NCBI GenBank assembly: GCA_934446465.1
Contig: CAKSEF010000005.1
Coordinates: 1 to 51,578 of the forward strand
Length of the DNA: 51,578 bases
Direction: 5' to 3'
From: an uncultured Oscillospiraceae bacterium
GTDB taxonomy: Bacteria > Bacillota > Clostridia > Oscillospirales > JAAYXM01
Shown here piece by piece: positions 36,319 to 45,291 of this stretch; position 1 is the first letter of the stretch, and each line of letters opens with the position of its first letter. The translations under genes and the position numbers were made by a program. Under the pieces are notes generated by a model. It was not told the origin of the DNA, ran no database searches, and saw only the letters and a list, made by a program, of their open reading frames with translations.

Positions 36319-36811
36319 TAAACTCCACCGTCTCAATAATCGTATTTACTTCAACAGTCTGTGTTTTGAGGATGAAACCGCGTCCGATTCTGACTTCCTG
36401 CGTGCCTATTTTATAAATCGGGTCGGTTTTTGACTGCTCTGCTTTTACAGTAACAATAACGTCATACTTCTGCGGGTCGGCTGCCGTAACAAATTTTCCG
36501 TCTGCCGTGTTCGCCGCGGAGAGATAAGGTATGCTGCTCACGGAAACAACCTCGGCATCGACAAAGCCGTTGCCTGCGACAAGCTTGTCCCCCGGCTGCA
36601 TCTTCGAAAGCTCAGCTTCCAAGTAGTCCATTGCGCCCCTGATACGCATTGAAACATACATATCAGACTTCGGCGCAATCGCCTCGCCCACCTTCGGCCC
36701 GGCAAACTTATACACCGCAGCAGCCGCCACAAGAATTACCGCGACAAGTATCACAAGGTCAATTACGTTGATAACCCCGAACAATTTACCCTTTTCGTTG
36801 ATAATCTTCAT
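36311..36811 (-). CDS. DUF4330-family membrane protein
   Basis: 166 residues from the ATG at 36811 (MKIINEKGKLFGVINVID), with AAAGGAAAT upstream. One N-terminal membrane span (about 15-35, LVILVAVILVAAAAVYKF) is followed by an extracytoplasmic beta-rich domain containing MRIRGAMDYLEAEL and a repeated V-V pattern (IGTQEVRIGRGFILKTQTVE). DUF4330 proteins have no assigned activity but are often found with exopolysaccharide and CsaB genes in Firmicutes. It overlaps the O-antigen ligase gene by eight bases, so a role in export or polymerisation of the wall polymer is inferred. Confidence 0.8.
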   Translation of the reverse strand: MKIINEKGKLFGVINVIDLVILVAVILVAAAAVYKFAGPKVGEAIAPKSDMYVSMRIRGAMDYLEAELSKMQPGDKLVAGNGFVDAEVVSVSSIPYLSAANTADGKFVTAADPQKYDVIVTVKAEQSKTDPIYKIGTQEVRIGRGFILKTQTVEVNTIIETVEFNG

Positions 36812-36841
36812 CTTTAAATTTCCTTTCGTTTTATGTATCGC

Positions 36842-36870
36842 TTGACCGATTACATACGATATTATATAAT
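36842..36870 (+). promoter_or_regulatory. Promoter of the GT4-CsaB operon
   Basis: TTGACC (36842-36847), 17 bases, TATAAT (36865-36870). Transcription would start near 36877, so the in-frame ATG at 36873 is not the translation start. Confidence 0.85.
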
Positions 36871-36889
36871 ATATGGCAGAAGATAACAA
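36861..36889 (-). promoter_or_regulatory. Promoter of the DUF4330/O-antigen ligase operon
   Basis: Minus-strand TTGTTA (36884-36889), 17 bases, TATAAT (36861-36866). It shares the palindrome ATTATATAAT (36861-36870) with the divergent promoter, so the two -10 boxes overlap. Confidence 0.8.
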
Positions 36890-36914
36890 TACTTTTTTTA
36901 AAGGAAGCTGTCAA

Positions 36915-39152
36915 ATGAAAATTGTACATATGATAGGCGGCGGAGACGTCGGCGGTGCAAAGACGCATGTTCTTTCCCTCGTAGCAAAGCTCTCGGAGAA
37001 TGACGACGTTCTGCTCATAAGCTTCCGCGAGGGTGAGTTTGCCGAAGATGCCCGCGCTCTCGGGATTAACACGCTTGTTATTAAAAACCGAAATCCTCTC
37101 GATGATATCAGGCAGCTTAAAAACGTACTCGGAGACGGAAATTTCGATATTGTGCACTGCCACGGTGCAAAGGCAAACGTCATGGCATCTCTCGTGAGGC
37201 ACTGCATTTCGGCCCCGATTATAACGACGGTGCACAGCGATTACCGTCTCGATTATATGGGCAACATTGCAAAAATGATAACAAACGGGCTCCTGAACAC
37301 AATCGCGCTCAGGACGCTTGACGGCTATATCGGCGTTACTCATTCCTACGCCGATATGCTTATGGAGAGAAATTTTGACCCGTACAAGCTCTATACTTTG
37401 AATAACGGGATAGATTTCTCAGTAAAGCCGAATCCGAAAACTACGCGTTCGGAATATCTCAAAAGTCTCGGCATAGACGATGATAACGCGGTAATCTGTG
37501 CCGTTGCGGCGCGTTTTCACCCCGTCAAGGACATTGGGTGCGCCGTCCGCGCAATGTCACGTATAAAAGATACCTGCCCGAATTTATATCTCGTTCTCGG
37601 CGGAGACGGCGAGCAGGCGGAATACCTGCATGGACTTGTCCGTGAATATTCCCTTGAGGGGCGCGTCATATTTGCAGGCTGGATTGACGATATGGACACG
37701 TTTCTCAATGCAGTCGATATAAGCATAATATCCTCCGTAAGCGAAGGTTTTCCTTACAGCGTCCTCGAATCGGCGCGCGCAAAATGCACAATGGTTTCGA
37801 CGCGCGTCGGCGCGCTTACAACCGTTATCGACGACGGCGAAAACGGCCTTCTTTTCGACGTGGGAGACGATAAACGCCTTGCCGAACATCTCGAAATGCT
37901 CTGTAAGGATGAAAATATGCGGAAAACAACGGCGGAACGCCTGTTTGACAAGGCGAGCCGTGAATATTCGTTTGAAGCAATGGTTCAGGCGCAGAGAAGC
38001 ATATATCAAAAAGTATACGAACGGCGCGAGAATGAAAAAAAGCGCGAGAAGAACATCGTTGTGTGCGGTTCTTACGGACGCGGAAACGCAGGAGACGACG
38101 CGATATTGAAAGCCGTCGTGAAGGAAATCTACAGTGTCTGCCCAGATGCACAGATATGCGTTTTGTCAAGAAATCCCAAGCAAACGCGGAAAAACTACCG
38201 CGTTCGCTCGGTATATACTTTTTCCGTATTCAGAGTGATGCGTGCGATGCGACGCTCGGGGCTTTATATCAACGGCGGCGGAAGCCTCATTCAGGACTGC
38301 ACCTCAAGCCGTTCCCTGTATTTTTACCTCTTTACGATTTGGGCGGCGCACGTCTGCAAGTGCAGAATAATGATGTACGGCTGCGGGATAGGTCCCGTGA
38401 GCAAAAAATTAAACAGATTTCTTGCCGCGCGTACTATCGACAAATATGCCGACAGCATAACGCTCCGCGACCCCGATTCCTTTTCGGAGCTTAAAAAAAT
38501 GGGCGTAAAAATGCCGGAAATGTGCCTTGCGGCTGACCCGACACTCTCGCTCCTTCCCGCTCCCGAAGCAAAAATACGGAAGGCATTTGAAAACGAAGGG
38601 CTCGATTTCGGTGCAAATTACATCTGTCTCGCCATAAGAAATTGGCACGATATTGTCGAAAAAATCCCGCACATTGCCGCGGCGGCAGACCATGCGGCAC
38701 GCAGATACGGACTTAAAACCGTCCTTATCCCTATGGAGCGGACGAAGGATATTCCGATTGCGGAAAAGGTTTTGGCGAAGATGGAGACCCCTGCTTCCGT
38801 AATCCGCGGTGAGTATGACGTTTATACGACAATCGGCATATTGTCAAAAATGCGGATAATTATGGCGATGCGCCTTCACGCGCTCGTTTTCGGCGCGGGA
38901 CAGAGCGTTCCCGCAATAGGTATCGCATATGACCATAAGGTTACGGGTTTTATGAATTATATAGGAAGCGAAATGTGCGTTTCTTACGGCGAGTGCTGTT
39001 ATGACGCGCTCCGCGCGCTCATAGACGTGCTTATGACCGACTCCGAGTACGAGTCCGAGATCAAAAAGGCCAGCGCCGATATGCGCGCAAATGAGTCGGA
39101 GAATATCCGGGTTTTAAAAAAATACTTGAATAAGGAGAAAGACGAGATATGA
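36915..39152 (+). CDS. Fusion of a GT4 glycosyltransferase and a CsaB-type polysaccharide pyruvyltransferase
   Basis: 745 residues from the ATG at 36915 (MKIVHMIGGGDVGGAK), preceded by AAAGGAAG. Residues 1-375 form a GT-B glycosyltransferase of family GT4: GGGDVGGAKTHVLSL at the N-terminus, AARFHPVKDIGCAVRAM, and the E-x7-E motif SEGFPYSVLESARAK. After a Lys/Arg/Glu linker (375-385), residues 385-745 form a pyruvyltransferase domain: CGSYGRGNAGDDAILKAV, INGGGSLIQDCTS, MYGCGIGPVSK, RLHALVFGAGQSVPAIGIAY. CsaB enzymes transfer pyruvate from phosphoenolpyruvate to a ManNAc of the lipid-linked cell-wall polysaccharide, creating the ketal bound by SLH domains. The fusion would couple addition and pyruvylation of one sugar. 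The next gene overlaps by four bases. Confidence 0.92.
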   Translation: MKIVHMIGGGDVGGAKTHVLSLVAKLSENDDVLLISFREGEFAEDARALGINTLVIKNRNPLDDIRQLKNVLGDGNFDIVHCHGAKANVMASLVRHCISAPIITTVHSDYRLDYMGNIAKMITNGLLNTIALRTLDGYIGVTHSYADMLMERNFDPYKLYTLNNGIDFSVKPNPKTTRSEYLKSLGIDDDNAVICAVAARFHPVKDIGCAVRAMSRIKDTCPNLYLVLGGDGEQAEYLHGLVREYSLEGRVIFAGWIDDMDTFLNAVDISIISSVSEGFPYSVLESARAKCTMVSTRVGALTTVIDDGENGLLFDVGDDKRLAEHLEMLCKDENMRKTTAERLFDKASREYSFEAMVQAQRSIYQKVYERRENEKKREKNIVVCGSYGRGNAGDDAILKAVVKEIYSVCPDAQICVLSRNPKQTRKNYRVRSVYTFSVFRVMRAMRRSGLYINGGGSLIQDCTSSRSLYFYLFTIWAAHVCKCRIMMYGCGIGPVSKKLNRFLAARTIDKYADSITLRDPDSFSELKKMGVKMPEMCLAADPTLSLLPAPEAKIRKAFENEGLDFGANYICLAIRNWHDIVEKIPHIAAAADHAARRYGLKTVLIPMERTKDIPIAEKVLAKMETPASVIRGEYDVYTTIGILSKMRIIMAMRLHALVFGAGQSVPAIGIAYDHKVTGFMNYIGSEMCVSYGECCYDALRALIDVLMTDSEYESEIKKASADMRANESENIRVLKKYLNKEKDEI

Positions 39153-40294
39153 GAAAAACAGTGTGCCTTTCAACAAGCTGCTATCACCCGTTTCCTACAA
39201 GAAAGCAGCACGTAATGAACAGGCTTGATTCGGAGGAAATTCTGTATTTTGACCCGCCCGTAACATACCTTGCTCCGTTCAAGGACAAGACGGCATGGAA
39301 AAGGATTACGGCATACAGGAAGGCGGGCGAACGGGCAAAGGACAACCTCACGGTTTATGCAACCCCTCCGCTTCTGCCGTTTTATAACAAATACCGCTTT
39401 ATAAACAAAATCAATCAGAAGCGCCTTGCACGTTTCGTCAGGAAGAAGATGAAGCTCCACGGCTTTGAAAATCCGATTTTGTGGTGCTATTCTCCGACAT
39501 CGGCAGACGCCGTTCCGTATATCCCTCACAGCGCGCTCGTATACGACTGCGTCGACAGGCACAGCGCATATAAGGGTTTTATAGACGCCGACACCGTAAA
39601 CGGTCTCGAACGAGACCTCGCATCAAAGGCAGACATGGTGTTTTCAACGGCAATCGGGCTTCACGAAACACTCGTGCAGTATAACCCGAAAGCAACGCTT
39701 CTGCCGAACGGCGTGAATTTTGAGCATTTTTACACCGCATACGAAAAGGAGCTTCCCGTCCCGGACGATATGAAGGACATAAAGCATCCCATAATCGGCT
39801 TTGTCGGTATGCTTCAGGAATGTATTGATTATGAGAAAATCGAGGAAACGGCGAAAAATCGTCCGGATTGGTCTATCGTTCTTATCGGGAAAACGCTTCC
39901 CGGCGTTAATGTGGATTATCTCAGAAAGTATGACAACATACACTTCCTCGGAATGAAAAAATATGATGCGCTTCCCGCATATCTCAAATACTTCGATGTT
40001 TGTCTCAACGTATTCCGCGACGGCGATCTTTCGCGCGATGTAAGTCCGCTTAAGTTTTATGAATACCTCGCAACGGGAAAGCCGATTGTAAGCACACCGC
40101 AGCCCGTCCAGGTTCTCGACTATGCCGATGTTGTCTGCATAGCGGAACACGGCGACGACTTTGCAAAAAAATGCGAAGAAGCAATGAACGATACCGGAAA
40201 AGAAGAAAAACGAATCGAGTATGCCCGCGCCTGCTCGTGGGACGCACGAGTCCGCGAGATGGAGAGGATTCTCAGGGAAAACGGGGTTGAATGA
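39149..40294 (+). CDS. Glycosyltransferase, GT4-type (TuaH-like)
   Basis: 381 residues; the ATG overlaps the preceding stop (ATGA). GT-B architecture: the N-terminal half has VYDCVDRHSAYKGF and ADMVFSTAIGLHETL, while the C-terminal nucleotide-binding half has GFVGMLQECIDYEKIEE, NIHFLGMKKYDALPAYLKYF and RDVSPLKFYEYLATGKPIVS, which carries the second Glu of the family. The pattern resembles teichuronic-acid transferases of the TuaH type. Substrate sugar is unknown. It acts on the cytoplasmic face of the membrane, presumably on the same lipid-linked glycan as the GT4-CsaB fusion. Confidence 0.88.
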   Translation: MRKTVCLSTSCYHPFPTRKQHVMNRLDSEEILYFDPPVTYLAPFKDKTAWKRITAYRKAGERAKDNLTVYATPPLLPFYNKYRFINKINQKRLARFVRKKMKLHGFENPILWCYSPTSADAVPYIPHSALVYDCVDRHSAYKGFIDADTVNGLERDLASKADMVFSTAIGLHETLVQYNPKATLLPNGVNFEHFYTAYEKELPVPDDMKDIKHPIIGFVGMLQECIDYEKIEETAKNRPDWSIVLIGKTLPGVNVDYLRKYDNIHFLGMKKYDALPAYLKYFDVCLNVFRDGDLSRDVSPLKFYEYLATGKPIVSTPQPVQVLDYADVVCIAEHGDDFAKKCEEAMNDTGKEEKRIEYARACSWDARVREMERILRENGVE

Positions 40295-40295
40295 T

Positions 40296-40973
40296 ATGAG
40301 CATCCGCGAACGGCTTTTTTCCGCTCAGGATTCAGGCTACCGCGATTTCCACGCACGGCTTGTTCCGAATATCGAAAAGGAGCATATAATCGGCGTAAGG
40401 ACTCCCGTCCTGCGCGAAATCGCCAAGGAAGTCAGCAAAAGCGGAGAAGCGGAGGAATTTTTAAAAAGCCTTCCGCACGAATATTACGAGGAAAATAATC
40501 TGCACGCATTTTTAATCGAGCAGATACGCGATTTCGACCGTGCTCTGTACGAGACCGAACGTTTTTTGCCGTACATTGATAACTGGGCGACATGCGATTC
40601 GTTTCTGCCGAAGGTATTCAAAAAGGAGCGCGGGAATATTCTCCCCAAAATCTATCAGTGGCTGGAAAGCTCTCATACCTATACCGTACGTTACGGAATC
40701 GGGCTTCTTATGTCTCTGTTCCTCGACGACGCTTTCGAGAAAAAATATCTTGAAGCCGTGTGCGGTGTGCGTTCGGATGAATACTACATAAAAATGATGA
40801 TTGCCTGGTATTTTGCGACCGCGCTCACAAAGCAATATGATTCGTCAATTTCATACATTGAACAGAAGAGACTCGACCCGTGGACTCACAACAAAACCAT
40901 ATCAAAAGCCTGCGACAGCAGACGAATTTCAGGCGATACAAAAGCCTATCTTAAAAGTCTCAGAATAAAATGA
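40296..40973 (+). CDS. DNA alkylation repair protein, AlkD-like
   Basis: 225 residues from the ATG at 40296 (MSIRERLFSAQDSGYRDF), one base after the preceding stop. Helical HEAT-like repeats of the AlkD family are suggested by IIGVRTPVLREIAKEV, NNLHAFLIEQIRDFD, YIDNWATCDSFLPKVF and YIKMMIAWYFATALTKQY. AlkD enzymes excise bulky or positively charged alkylated bases without base flipping; clostridial members of this subfamily are often untested. It shares the polysaccharide operon only by position, and no functional tie is evident. Confidence 0.85.
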   Translation: MSIRERLFSAQDSGYRDFHARLVPNIEKEHIIGVRTPVLREIAKEVSKSGEAEEFLKSLPHEYYEENNLHAFLIEQIRDFDRALYETERFLPYIDNWATCDSFLPKVFKKERGNILPKIYQWLESSHTYTVRYGIGLLMSLFLDDAFEKKYLEAVCGVRSDEYYIKMMIAWYFATALTKQYDSSISYIEQKRLDPWTHNKTISKACDSRRISGDTKAYLKSLRIK

Positions 40974-40975
40974 TT

Positions 40976-41025
40976 TCAAAAATTCCCCTGCACATCGTTA
41001 TCACGATATGCGGGGGAATTATTTT
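40976..41025. terminator. Bidirectional terminator between AlkD-like and RluA-like genes
   Basis: AATTCCCC-TGCAC-ATCG (40981-40997) pairs with CGAT-ATGCG-GGGGAATT (41004-41020) with two mismatches. T runs occur on both strands just outside. The plus-strand side overlaps the RluA-like stop codon. Confidence 0.85.
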
Positions 41026-41915
41026 TCAATAAGTATACGCAGTTCATCCGGAAGCGGAGCCGACACATCAGCAACACCGCTCTCAAACGGGAGCTCCATT
41101 CGGAGTCTGTGCGAGTGCAGCGCGCATCTGCCGGGTATGCTTTCGCACTCACTGCCATACAGGAAGTCTCCGACAAGCGGATGCCCTATGTGCGCCATAT
41201 GCACCCGTATCTGATGTGTACGCCCTGTTATCGGCATTACACGCACAAGGCTTCTTCCGTTTTTCCGTTCAAGCACCTCGTAGCGGGTCATTGCAAACGC
41301 TCCGTTTTCGGATACTTCGCGTTCTATTACGGAGCCTGCCTTTCGCGCGATTGGCGCGCAGACTTCTCCTTTTTCGCGCTCAAATTCTCCTTCACAGACA
41401 GCGAGATATTCCCTTATAAAGCTGTCTGTATGCAGAATACGCGCGGCAAAGGTATGCGAGTATGCGTTTTTTGCAACAGCCATAACTCCCGAAACACCGC
41501 GGTCGAGCCTGTTTATCGGTCTGAACACGAAGCTCTTGCCCTGACTGCTGTAATACCACATCACAATGTTCCCGAGAGATGTCGTATAATGCCCGTGAGA
41601 CGGATGCACGGCTATTTCCGCGGGCTTATTTAAGATGAGTATATCCTCATTTTCAAAAAGAATATCGAGCTTACCCTCAGACGGGACTACGCCGTTTGAT
41701 GCGCGGTTCTCTTCCTCAATTATAACCTCTATCAAATCACCTGCCTGCGCGGTGTCAATCGTGTAGACAGGCTTTTTATTGAGAAGTATTCCGTTTTCCG
41801 TGCGTTTCATTCTGCGCAGAAGCATTTCAGAAACTCCAAAACGGCGCTTCAGTATCTCCGAGAGCTTTTTCCCGCTGTCATTCTCGTCCGCGGTGTATAC
41901 CAGCTTACGAAGCAT
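41019..41915 (-). CDS. RluA-family RNA pseudouridine synthase
   Basis: 298 residues; the ATG is inside the end of the U32 gene (11-base overlap). An N-terminal S4-like RNA-binding domain (about 15-75, KKLSEILKRRFGVSEMLLRR) is followed by the catalytic domain with INRLDRGVSGVMAVAK (catalytic Asp), LNKPAEIAVHPSHGH, PITGRTHQIRVHMAHIGHPLVGD. It converts uridines of 23S rRNA or tRNA to pseudouridine; the exact site is not predictable. It is the last gene of a nine-gene operon that starts at tagA. Confidence 0.94.
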   Translation of the reverse strand: MLRKLVYTADENDSGKKLSEILKRRFGVSEMLLRRMKRTENGILLNKKPVYTIDTAQAGDLIEVIIEEENRASNGVVPSEGKLDILFENEDILILNKPAEIAVHPSHGHYTTSLGNIVMWYYSSQGKSFVFRPINRLDRGVSGVMAVAKNAYSHTFAARILHTDSFIREYLAVCEGEFEREKGEVCAPIARKAGSVIEREVSENGAFAMTRYEVLERKNGRSLVRVMPITGRTHQIRVHMAHIGHPLVGDFLYGSECESIPGRCALHSHRLRMELPFESGVADVSAPLPDELRILIEK

Positions 41916-43146
41916 TGAACCTGCTCCCTTCGCGCCTTATGAATGCCCCGACAGGTGCTTTTTCGGGGAGCTTTACATGGACACGGAGCTTTGCCTGGCG
42001 CGCGGACTCGACTTCGTTTCCGTCGTCGTCAAGCATTTTGTCAAACAAAACCTTTATGGGTGCAGAACGCGGCTGCATAAGCTCATATTCTGTCCCGCGG
42101 TCAAATTTATTCTTCTGTTCAAGGACGGCGTTTCCCTCATCGTCGCACGATATTACAACCGCAACAACGTCCCACGTGCGTATGTATTCGGAGCTGTCCG
42201 TGCGCTGTATGCGTTCTTCTCCGAAATAGAAGCCCGTGCAGTATTCGCGGTGGCTCACCTTATTGACTTCATCATGCCAGAACCCGTTTGGGTTCCACGT
42301 ATTCGGGTTTTCTGCATACGCATCTACCGCGAGTCGGTATGCGTTCGTAATTGCCGCACAGTAGTACGCCGACTTTACCCTTCCCTCAATTTTAAAGCTG
42401 TCTATACCCACGCTCATCAGCTCGGGTATATGCTCTGCCATACACATATCCTTTGAATTAAAGATATGCGTCCCTCGTCCGTCTTCCTCCAGCGGGAAGT
42501 ATTCCCCCGGACGTTTTTCCTCCATGAGTGCATATTTCCACCGACACGGCTGGGCGCAGTTTCCCCTGTTTGAAGAACGTCCCGCAAGGTAGTCCGATAT
42601 CATGCACCTTCCCGAATACGCCATGCACATCGCGCCGTGAACAAACGCTTCTATTTCAAGGTCTTTGTTCTTTTTCGTCATTATTTCGCATATTTCCGAA
42701 AGACTCGTCTCGCGGGCAAGGCATATACGCTTCGCACCCATATCATACCATGCGTTTGCCGCTTCATAGTTTAACACACTCATCTGCGTACTGATATGGA
42801 TTTCTGTTTTCGGGGCGTACTTTTGTGCAAGTTTCATACATCCTACATCGGCAATAATCAGAGCATCTGTTCCTATTGCACCGAGATATTCCAAATACTC
42901 GGGGAGCCGTTCAATATCGCCGTTCCGCATGAGGGTGTTGCAGGTAATGTATGCGCGGACGCCGTTTCTGTGCAGAAACTCAACAGCCTCCTTAAGCTCC
43001 TCGCGCGTAAAGTTTTCAGAAGCCGTTCTCATCCCGAACATCTCACCCGCAAAGTATACGGCATCGGCGCCGTACAGCACGGCAGTTCTCAATTTTTCCA
43101 TATCTCCCGCAGGGGAGAGAATTTCAGGTTTTTTTATATTTGTCAT
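41905..43146 (-). CDS. trhP: Peptidase U32-family protein, TrhP-type tRNA hydroxylation enzyme
   Basis: 413 residues; the ATG shares one base with the MltG stop (TAATG). It starts PEILSPAGDMEKLRTAVLYG and carries the U32 signature EAFVHGAMCMAYSGRCMIS with further cysteines NCAQPC. U32 proteins of this type (E. coli YegQ/TrhP, B. subtilis YrrN/YrrO) form 5-hydroxyuridine at position 34 of tRNA with iron-sulfur cluster and prephenate dependence; older annotations call them collagenase-like proteases. The MltG-U32 order matches the yrrL-yrrM-yrrN-yrrO region of Bacillus, except that no TrmR-like methyltransferase and only one U32 gene are present. Confidence 0.88.
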   Translation of the reverse strand: MTNIKKPEILSPAGDMEKLRTAVLYGADAVYFAGEMFGMRTASENFTREELKEAVEFLHRNGVRAYITCNTLMRNGDIERLPEYLEYLGAIGTDALIIADVGCMKLAQKYAPKTEIHISTQMSVLNYEAANAWYDMGAKRICLARETSLSEICEIMTKKNKDLEIEAFVHGAMCMAYSGRCMISDYLAGRSSNRGNCAQPCRWKYALMEEKRPGEYFPLEEDGRGTHIFNSKDMCMAEHIPELMSVGIDSFKIEGRVKSAYYCAAITNAYRLAVDAYAENPNTWNPNGFWHDEVNKVSHREYCTGFYFGEERIQRTDSSEYIRTWDVVAVVISCDDEGNAVLEQKNKFDRGTEYELMQPRSAPIKVLFDKMLDDDGNEVESARQAKLRVHVKLPEKAPVGAFIRREGSRFNAS

Positions 43147-44195
43147 TACGGATTTATCTTCGGCGTTGCCAAATGCTCCTCATAAGTTTTTGAAAATTTG
43201 TGTGTTCCGTCCTCCTGCAAAGCAAAGAACAGGTAGTCCGTATCATTCGGGTAAAGCGCCGCCTCTATTGAATCGTACCCCGGATTTGCGATAGGCCCGG
43301 GCGGCAGTCCTTTATACTTATACGTGTTATATTTATTGTCAATCTTCGTATCGGCAATGCTTATAACCTTTTTCCGCTCTCCGAGAACGTACTGCACCGT
43401 TGCGCACGATTCAAGATACGGATAGGTTTTGCTCTTTAATCTGTTATGAAAAACGGATGAGATATTCTTTCTGTCCTCTGCGGTTGCCTCACGCTCGATA
43501 ATCGAAGCAAGCGTTATGACATCATTTGTACTCATGTCGAGTTCCTTGGCGCGCGCAACAAACTCCTCGTTATACTTAAGGTCAAAGTTCTCAAGGAATT
43601 TCTTGACTACACGCTCGGGAACGTCATTTTTATAAAACTCATATGTGTCGGGGAACATATACCCCTCGAGCCTGTCTTCTTTTCCGAGCGGTATGCCCTT
43701 TAAAAACTCATAGTCAAAATCTTCATTCGCAATCGTGTCTTTGAGCGATTTTTCGTCGCATACGCCTTTTTCCGCGAGGAGCTGTACTATCTGCTTAAGC
43801 TCATACCCCTCGGGTATCGTAATCTTAACCGTGTTCAGCGCGCCTTTCTTGCTTGTGAGTCTGCGGAGCATTGCGCGATAGTCCATATTTGAATTAATCT
43901 TATACTCCCCGCCGTGGTAAACGGCATCGCGTCTTGTCATAGACGCAAACATATTAAACAAGACCTTATGCGAAATAACTCCGTTCTGTTTAAGTATTTT
44001 TGCGACCTCGCTGTGCGATGCGTTCTCGGGAATCTCGACTATTACCTCCCTGTCCGGGCGCGCAAGGGCAAGCACCTCGTTTGTCGATGTTATAACCAAT
44101 GCCGCGAGAAGCATTGAAATTCCGAGAATAAATGCTATGTAGATATACTTGGCTTCAAGTCTTATTTTGCTTCGGCGTTTTTTAGGCATAGTCAT
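43146..44195 (-). CDS. mltG: Endolytic peptidoglycan transglycosylase MltG
   Basis: 349 residues (start at 44195; MPKKRRSKIRL at 44189 is the alternative, with AGGTG seven bases upstream). One membrane span (about 18-40), a LysM-like segment (NASHSEVAKILKQNGVI) and the YceG/MltG domain with EGYMFPDTYEFYKN, TLASIIEREAT (catalytic Glu) and KYKGLPPGPIANPGYDSIEAAL. MltG cuts nascent glycan strands and sets their length during elongation. The gene begins immediately after the stop of the cyclo-ligase gene. Confidence 0.95.
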   Translation of the reverse strand: MTMPKKRRSKIRLEAKYIYIAFILGISMLLAALVITSTNEVLALARPDREVIVEIPENASHSEVAKILKQNGVISHKVLFNMFASMTRRDAVYHGGEYKINSNMDYRAMLRRLTSKKGALNTVKITIPEGYELKQIVQLLAEKGVCDEKSLKDTIANEDFDYEFLKGIPLGKEDRLEGYMFPDTYEFYKNDVPERVVKKFLENFDLKYNEEFVARAKELDMSTNDVITLASIIEREATAEDRKNISSVFHNRLKSKTYPYLESCATVQYVLGERKKVISIADTKIDNKYNTYKYKGLPPGPIANPGYDSIEAALYPNDTDYLFFALQEDGTHKFSKTYEEHLATPKINP

Positions 44196-44747
44196 TCACC
44201 TGTCCTTTAATATTTCGTCTTTTGTTATAATTACATTCATCAGTTCATCATGAGGTTCGTGCGGAACGCTGTCTGCAAGGCACATTTTTCTGCACGGCGC
44301 GATTCTTACCGCATTTCCTGCCCGCTTCAGAAATCTGTCGTAATATCCCTTTCCCTTTCCGAGACGTGTAAAATCACGCCCGAAAGCAAGCCCGGGAACA
44401 ACGGCTGCGGAAATATCCTCTGGCGGAACAATATCCGTTCCCGTCGGTTCAGGTATATTATATCTCCTGACCTCCAGCTCCTCAAGACCTTTTATTTCCA
44501 CGGCATCCATAGTACACCCGTCATGCGTTTTCGGAACACACACGCGCACGCCCGCCGAGAGCAGTTTTTCTATGATACATATTGTAGGAATCTCGCGCCC
44601 CGATGAAACGTAAATAAAAACGCACCTGTATCCAGAAAGTATCTTTATAAGCTTTTTTTCTATCTCTGCGTTTTCCGACGCAACGGACTCGGCATCGGCT
44701 GCGGAGGCAATTCTCCGCATCTCACTGCGAAATTCAGCTTTATTCAT
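44196..44747 (-). CDS. 5-formyltetrahydrofolate cyclo-ligase
   Basis: 183 residues, overlapping the DJ-1 gene by eight bases. Family motifs: a basic N-terminal segment (KAEFRSEMRRI), YVSSGREIPT, VPGLAFGRDFTRLGKGKGYYDRFL (ATP and folate site; shown here as its core RLGKGKGYYDRFL). It converts 5-formyl-THF to 5,10-methenyl-THF using ATP, returning this stored folate to one-carbon metabolism. Length is normal. Confidence 0.94.
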   Translation of the reverse strand: MNKAEFRSEMRRIASAADAESVASENAEIEKKLIKILSGYRCVFIYVSSGREIPTICIIEKLLSAGVRVCVPKTHDGCTMDAVEIKGLEELEVRRYNIPEPTGTDIVPPEDISAAVVPGLAFGRDFTRLGKGKGYYDRFLKRAGNAVRIAPCRKMCLADSVPHEPHDELMNVIITKDEILKDR

Positions 44748-45282
44748 AGCAAATTGACTCGGCGACGCGGTTCCTCTCCCGCTCTCCGCGCAGCTTTTTC
44801 AGGACAGCAAGAGAGAAATCGACCGCGTCCCCCGCCGCGCGGGCGGTTATAATCTGCCTGTCCTCCGCAACACCCGTATTCTCCAGAAAAACAGCGCGGG
44901 CAAGCTCTTCCCTGCACGAAGGATAACACACGCACCTTTTTCCGTCGAGTATGCCGAGCCTTGCAAGAATAATAGGCGCGGCACAGATTGCGGATATCGG
45001 AATGTTTTTCGCATAAACCTTTTCAATTAACGTACGGACGCGCGTATCCGTCCACAGATTGTCAACGCCCGGCTGTCCTCCCGGTATTATGAGCATCTCT
45101 GTATCATCAATCGATATATCGGAAAGCACGGCATCGGTTTTGACGCAGACGCCGTGTGATGATTTAATCTCGCCTCCCGAAACGCCGACTGTTTTGACCT
45201 CAACACCGCCTCGGCGCAGAATATCAACGGGCGAGAGCGCCTCGCACATTTCAAAGCCGTTTTCCAAAAGAACGTAAACCAT
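44740..45282 (-). CDS. DJ-1/PfpI-family protein (YajL-like)
   Basis: 180 residues; TAGGAGGG precedes the ATG. A flavodoxin-like fold with the family's nucleophile elbow ISAICAAP (Cys), an N-terminal Glu region ENGFEMCEALSPVDILRRGG and IIPGGQPGVDNL. Members act as glyoxalase III/deglycase-like or redox chaperone enzymes; the precise activity is debated. It sits between a GNAT gene and the cyclo-ligase gene in the operon. Confidence 0.9.
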   Translation of the reverse strand: MVYVLLENGFEMCEALSPVDILRRGGVEVKTVGVSGGEIKSSHGVCVKTDAVLSDISIDDTEMLIIPGGQPGVDNLWTDTRVRTLIEKVYAKNIPISAICAAPIILARLGILDGKRCVCYPSCREELARAVFLENTGVAEDRQIITARAAGDAVDFSLAVLKKLRGERERNRVAESICYE

Positions 45283-45291
45283 TTTACCCTC

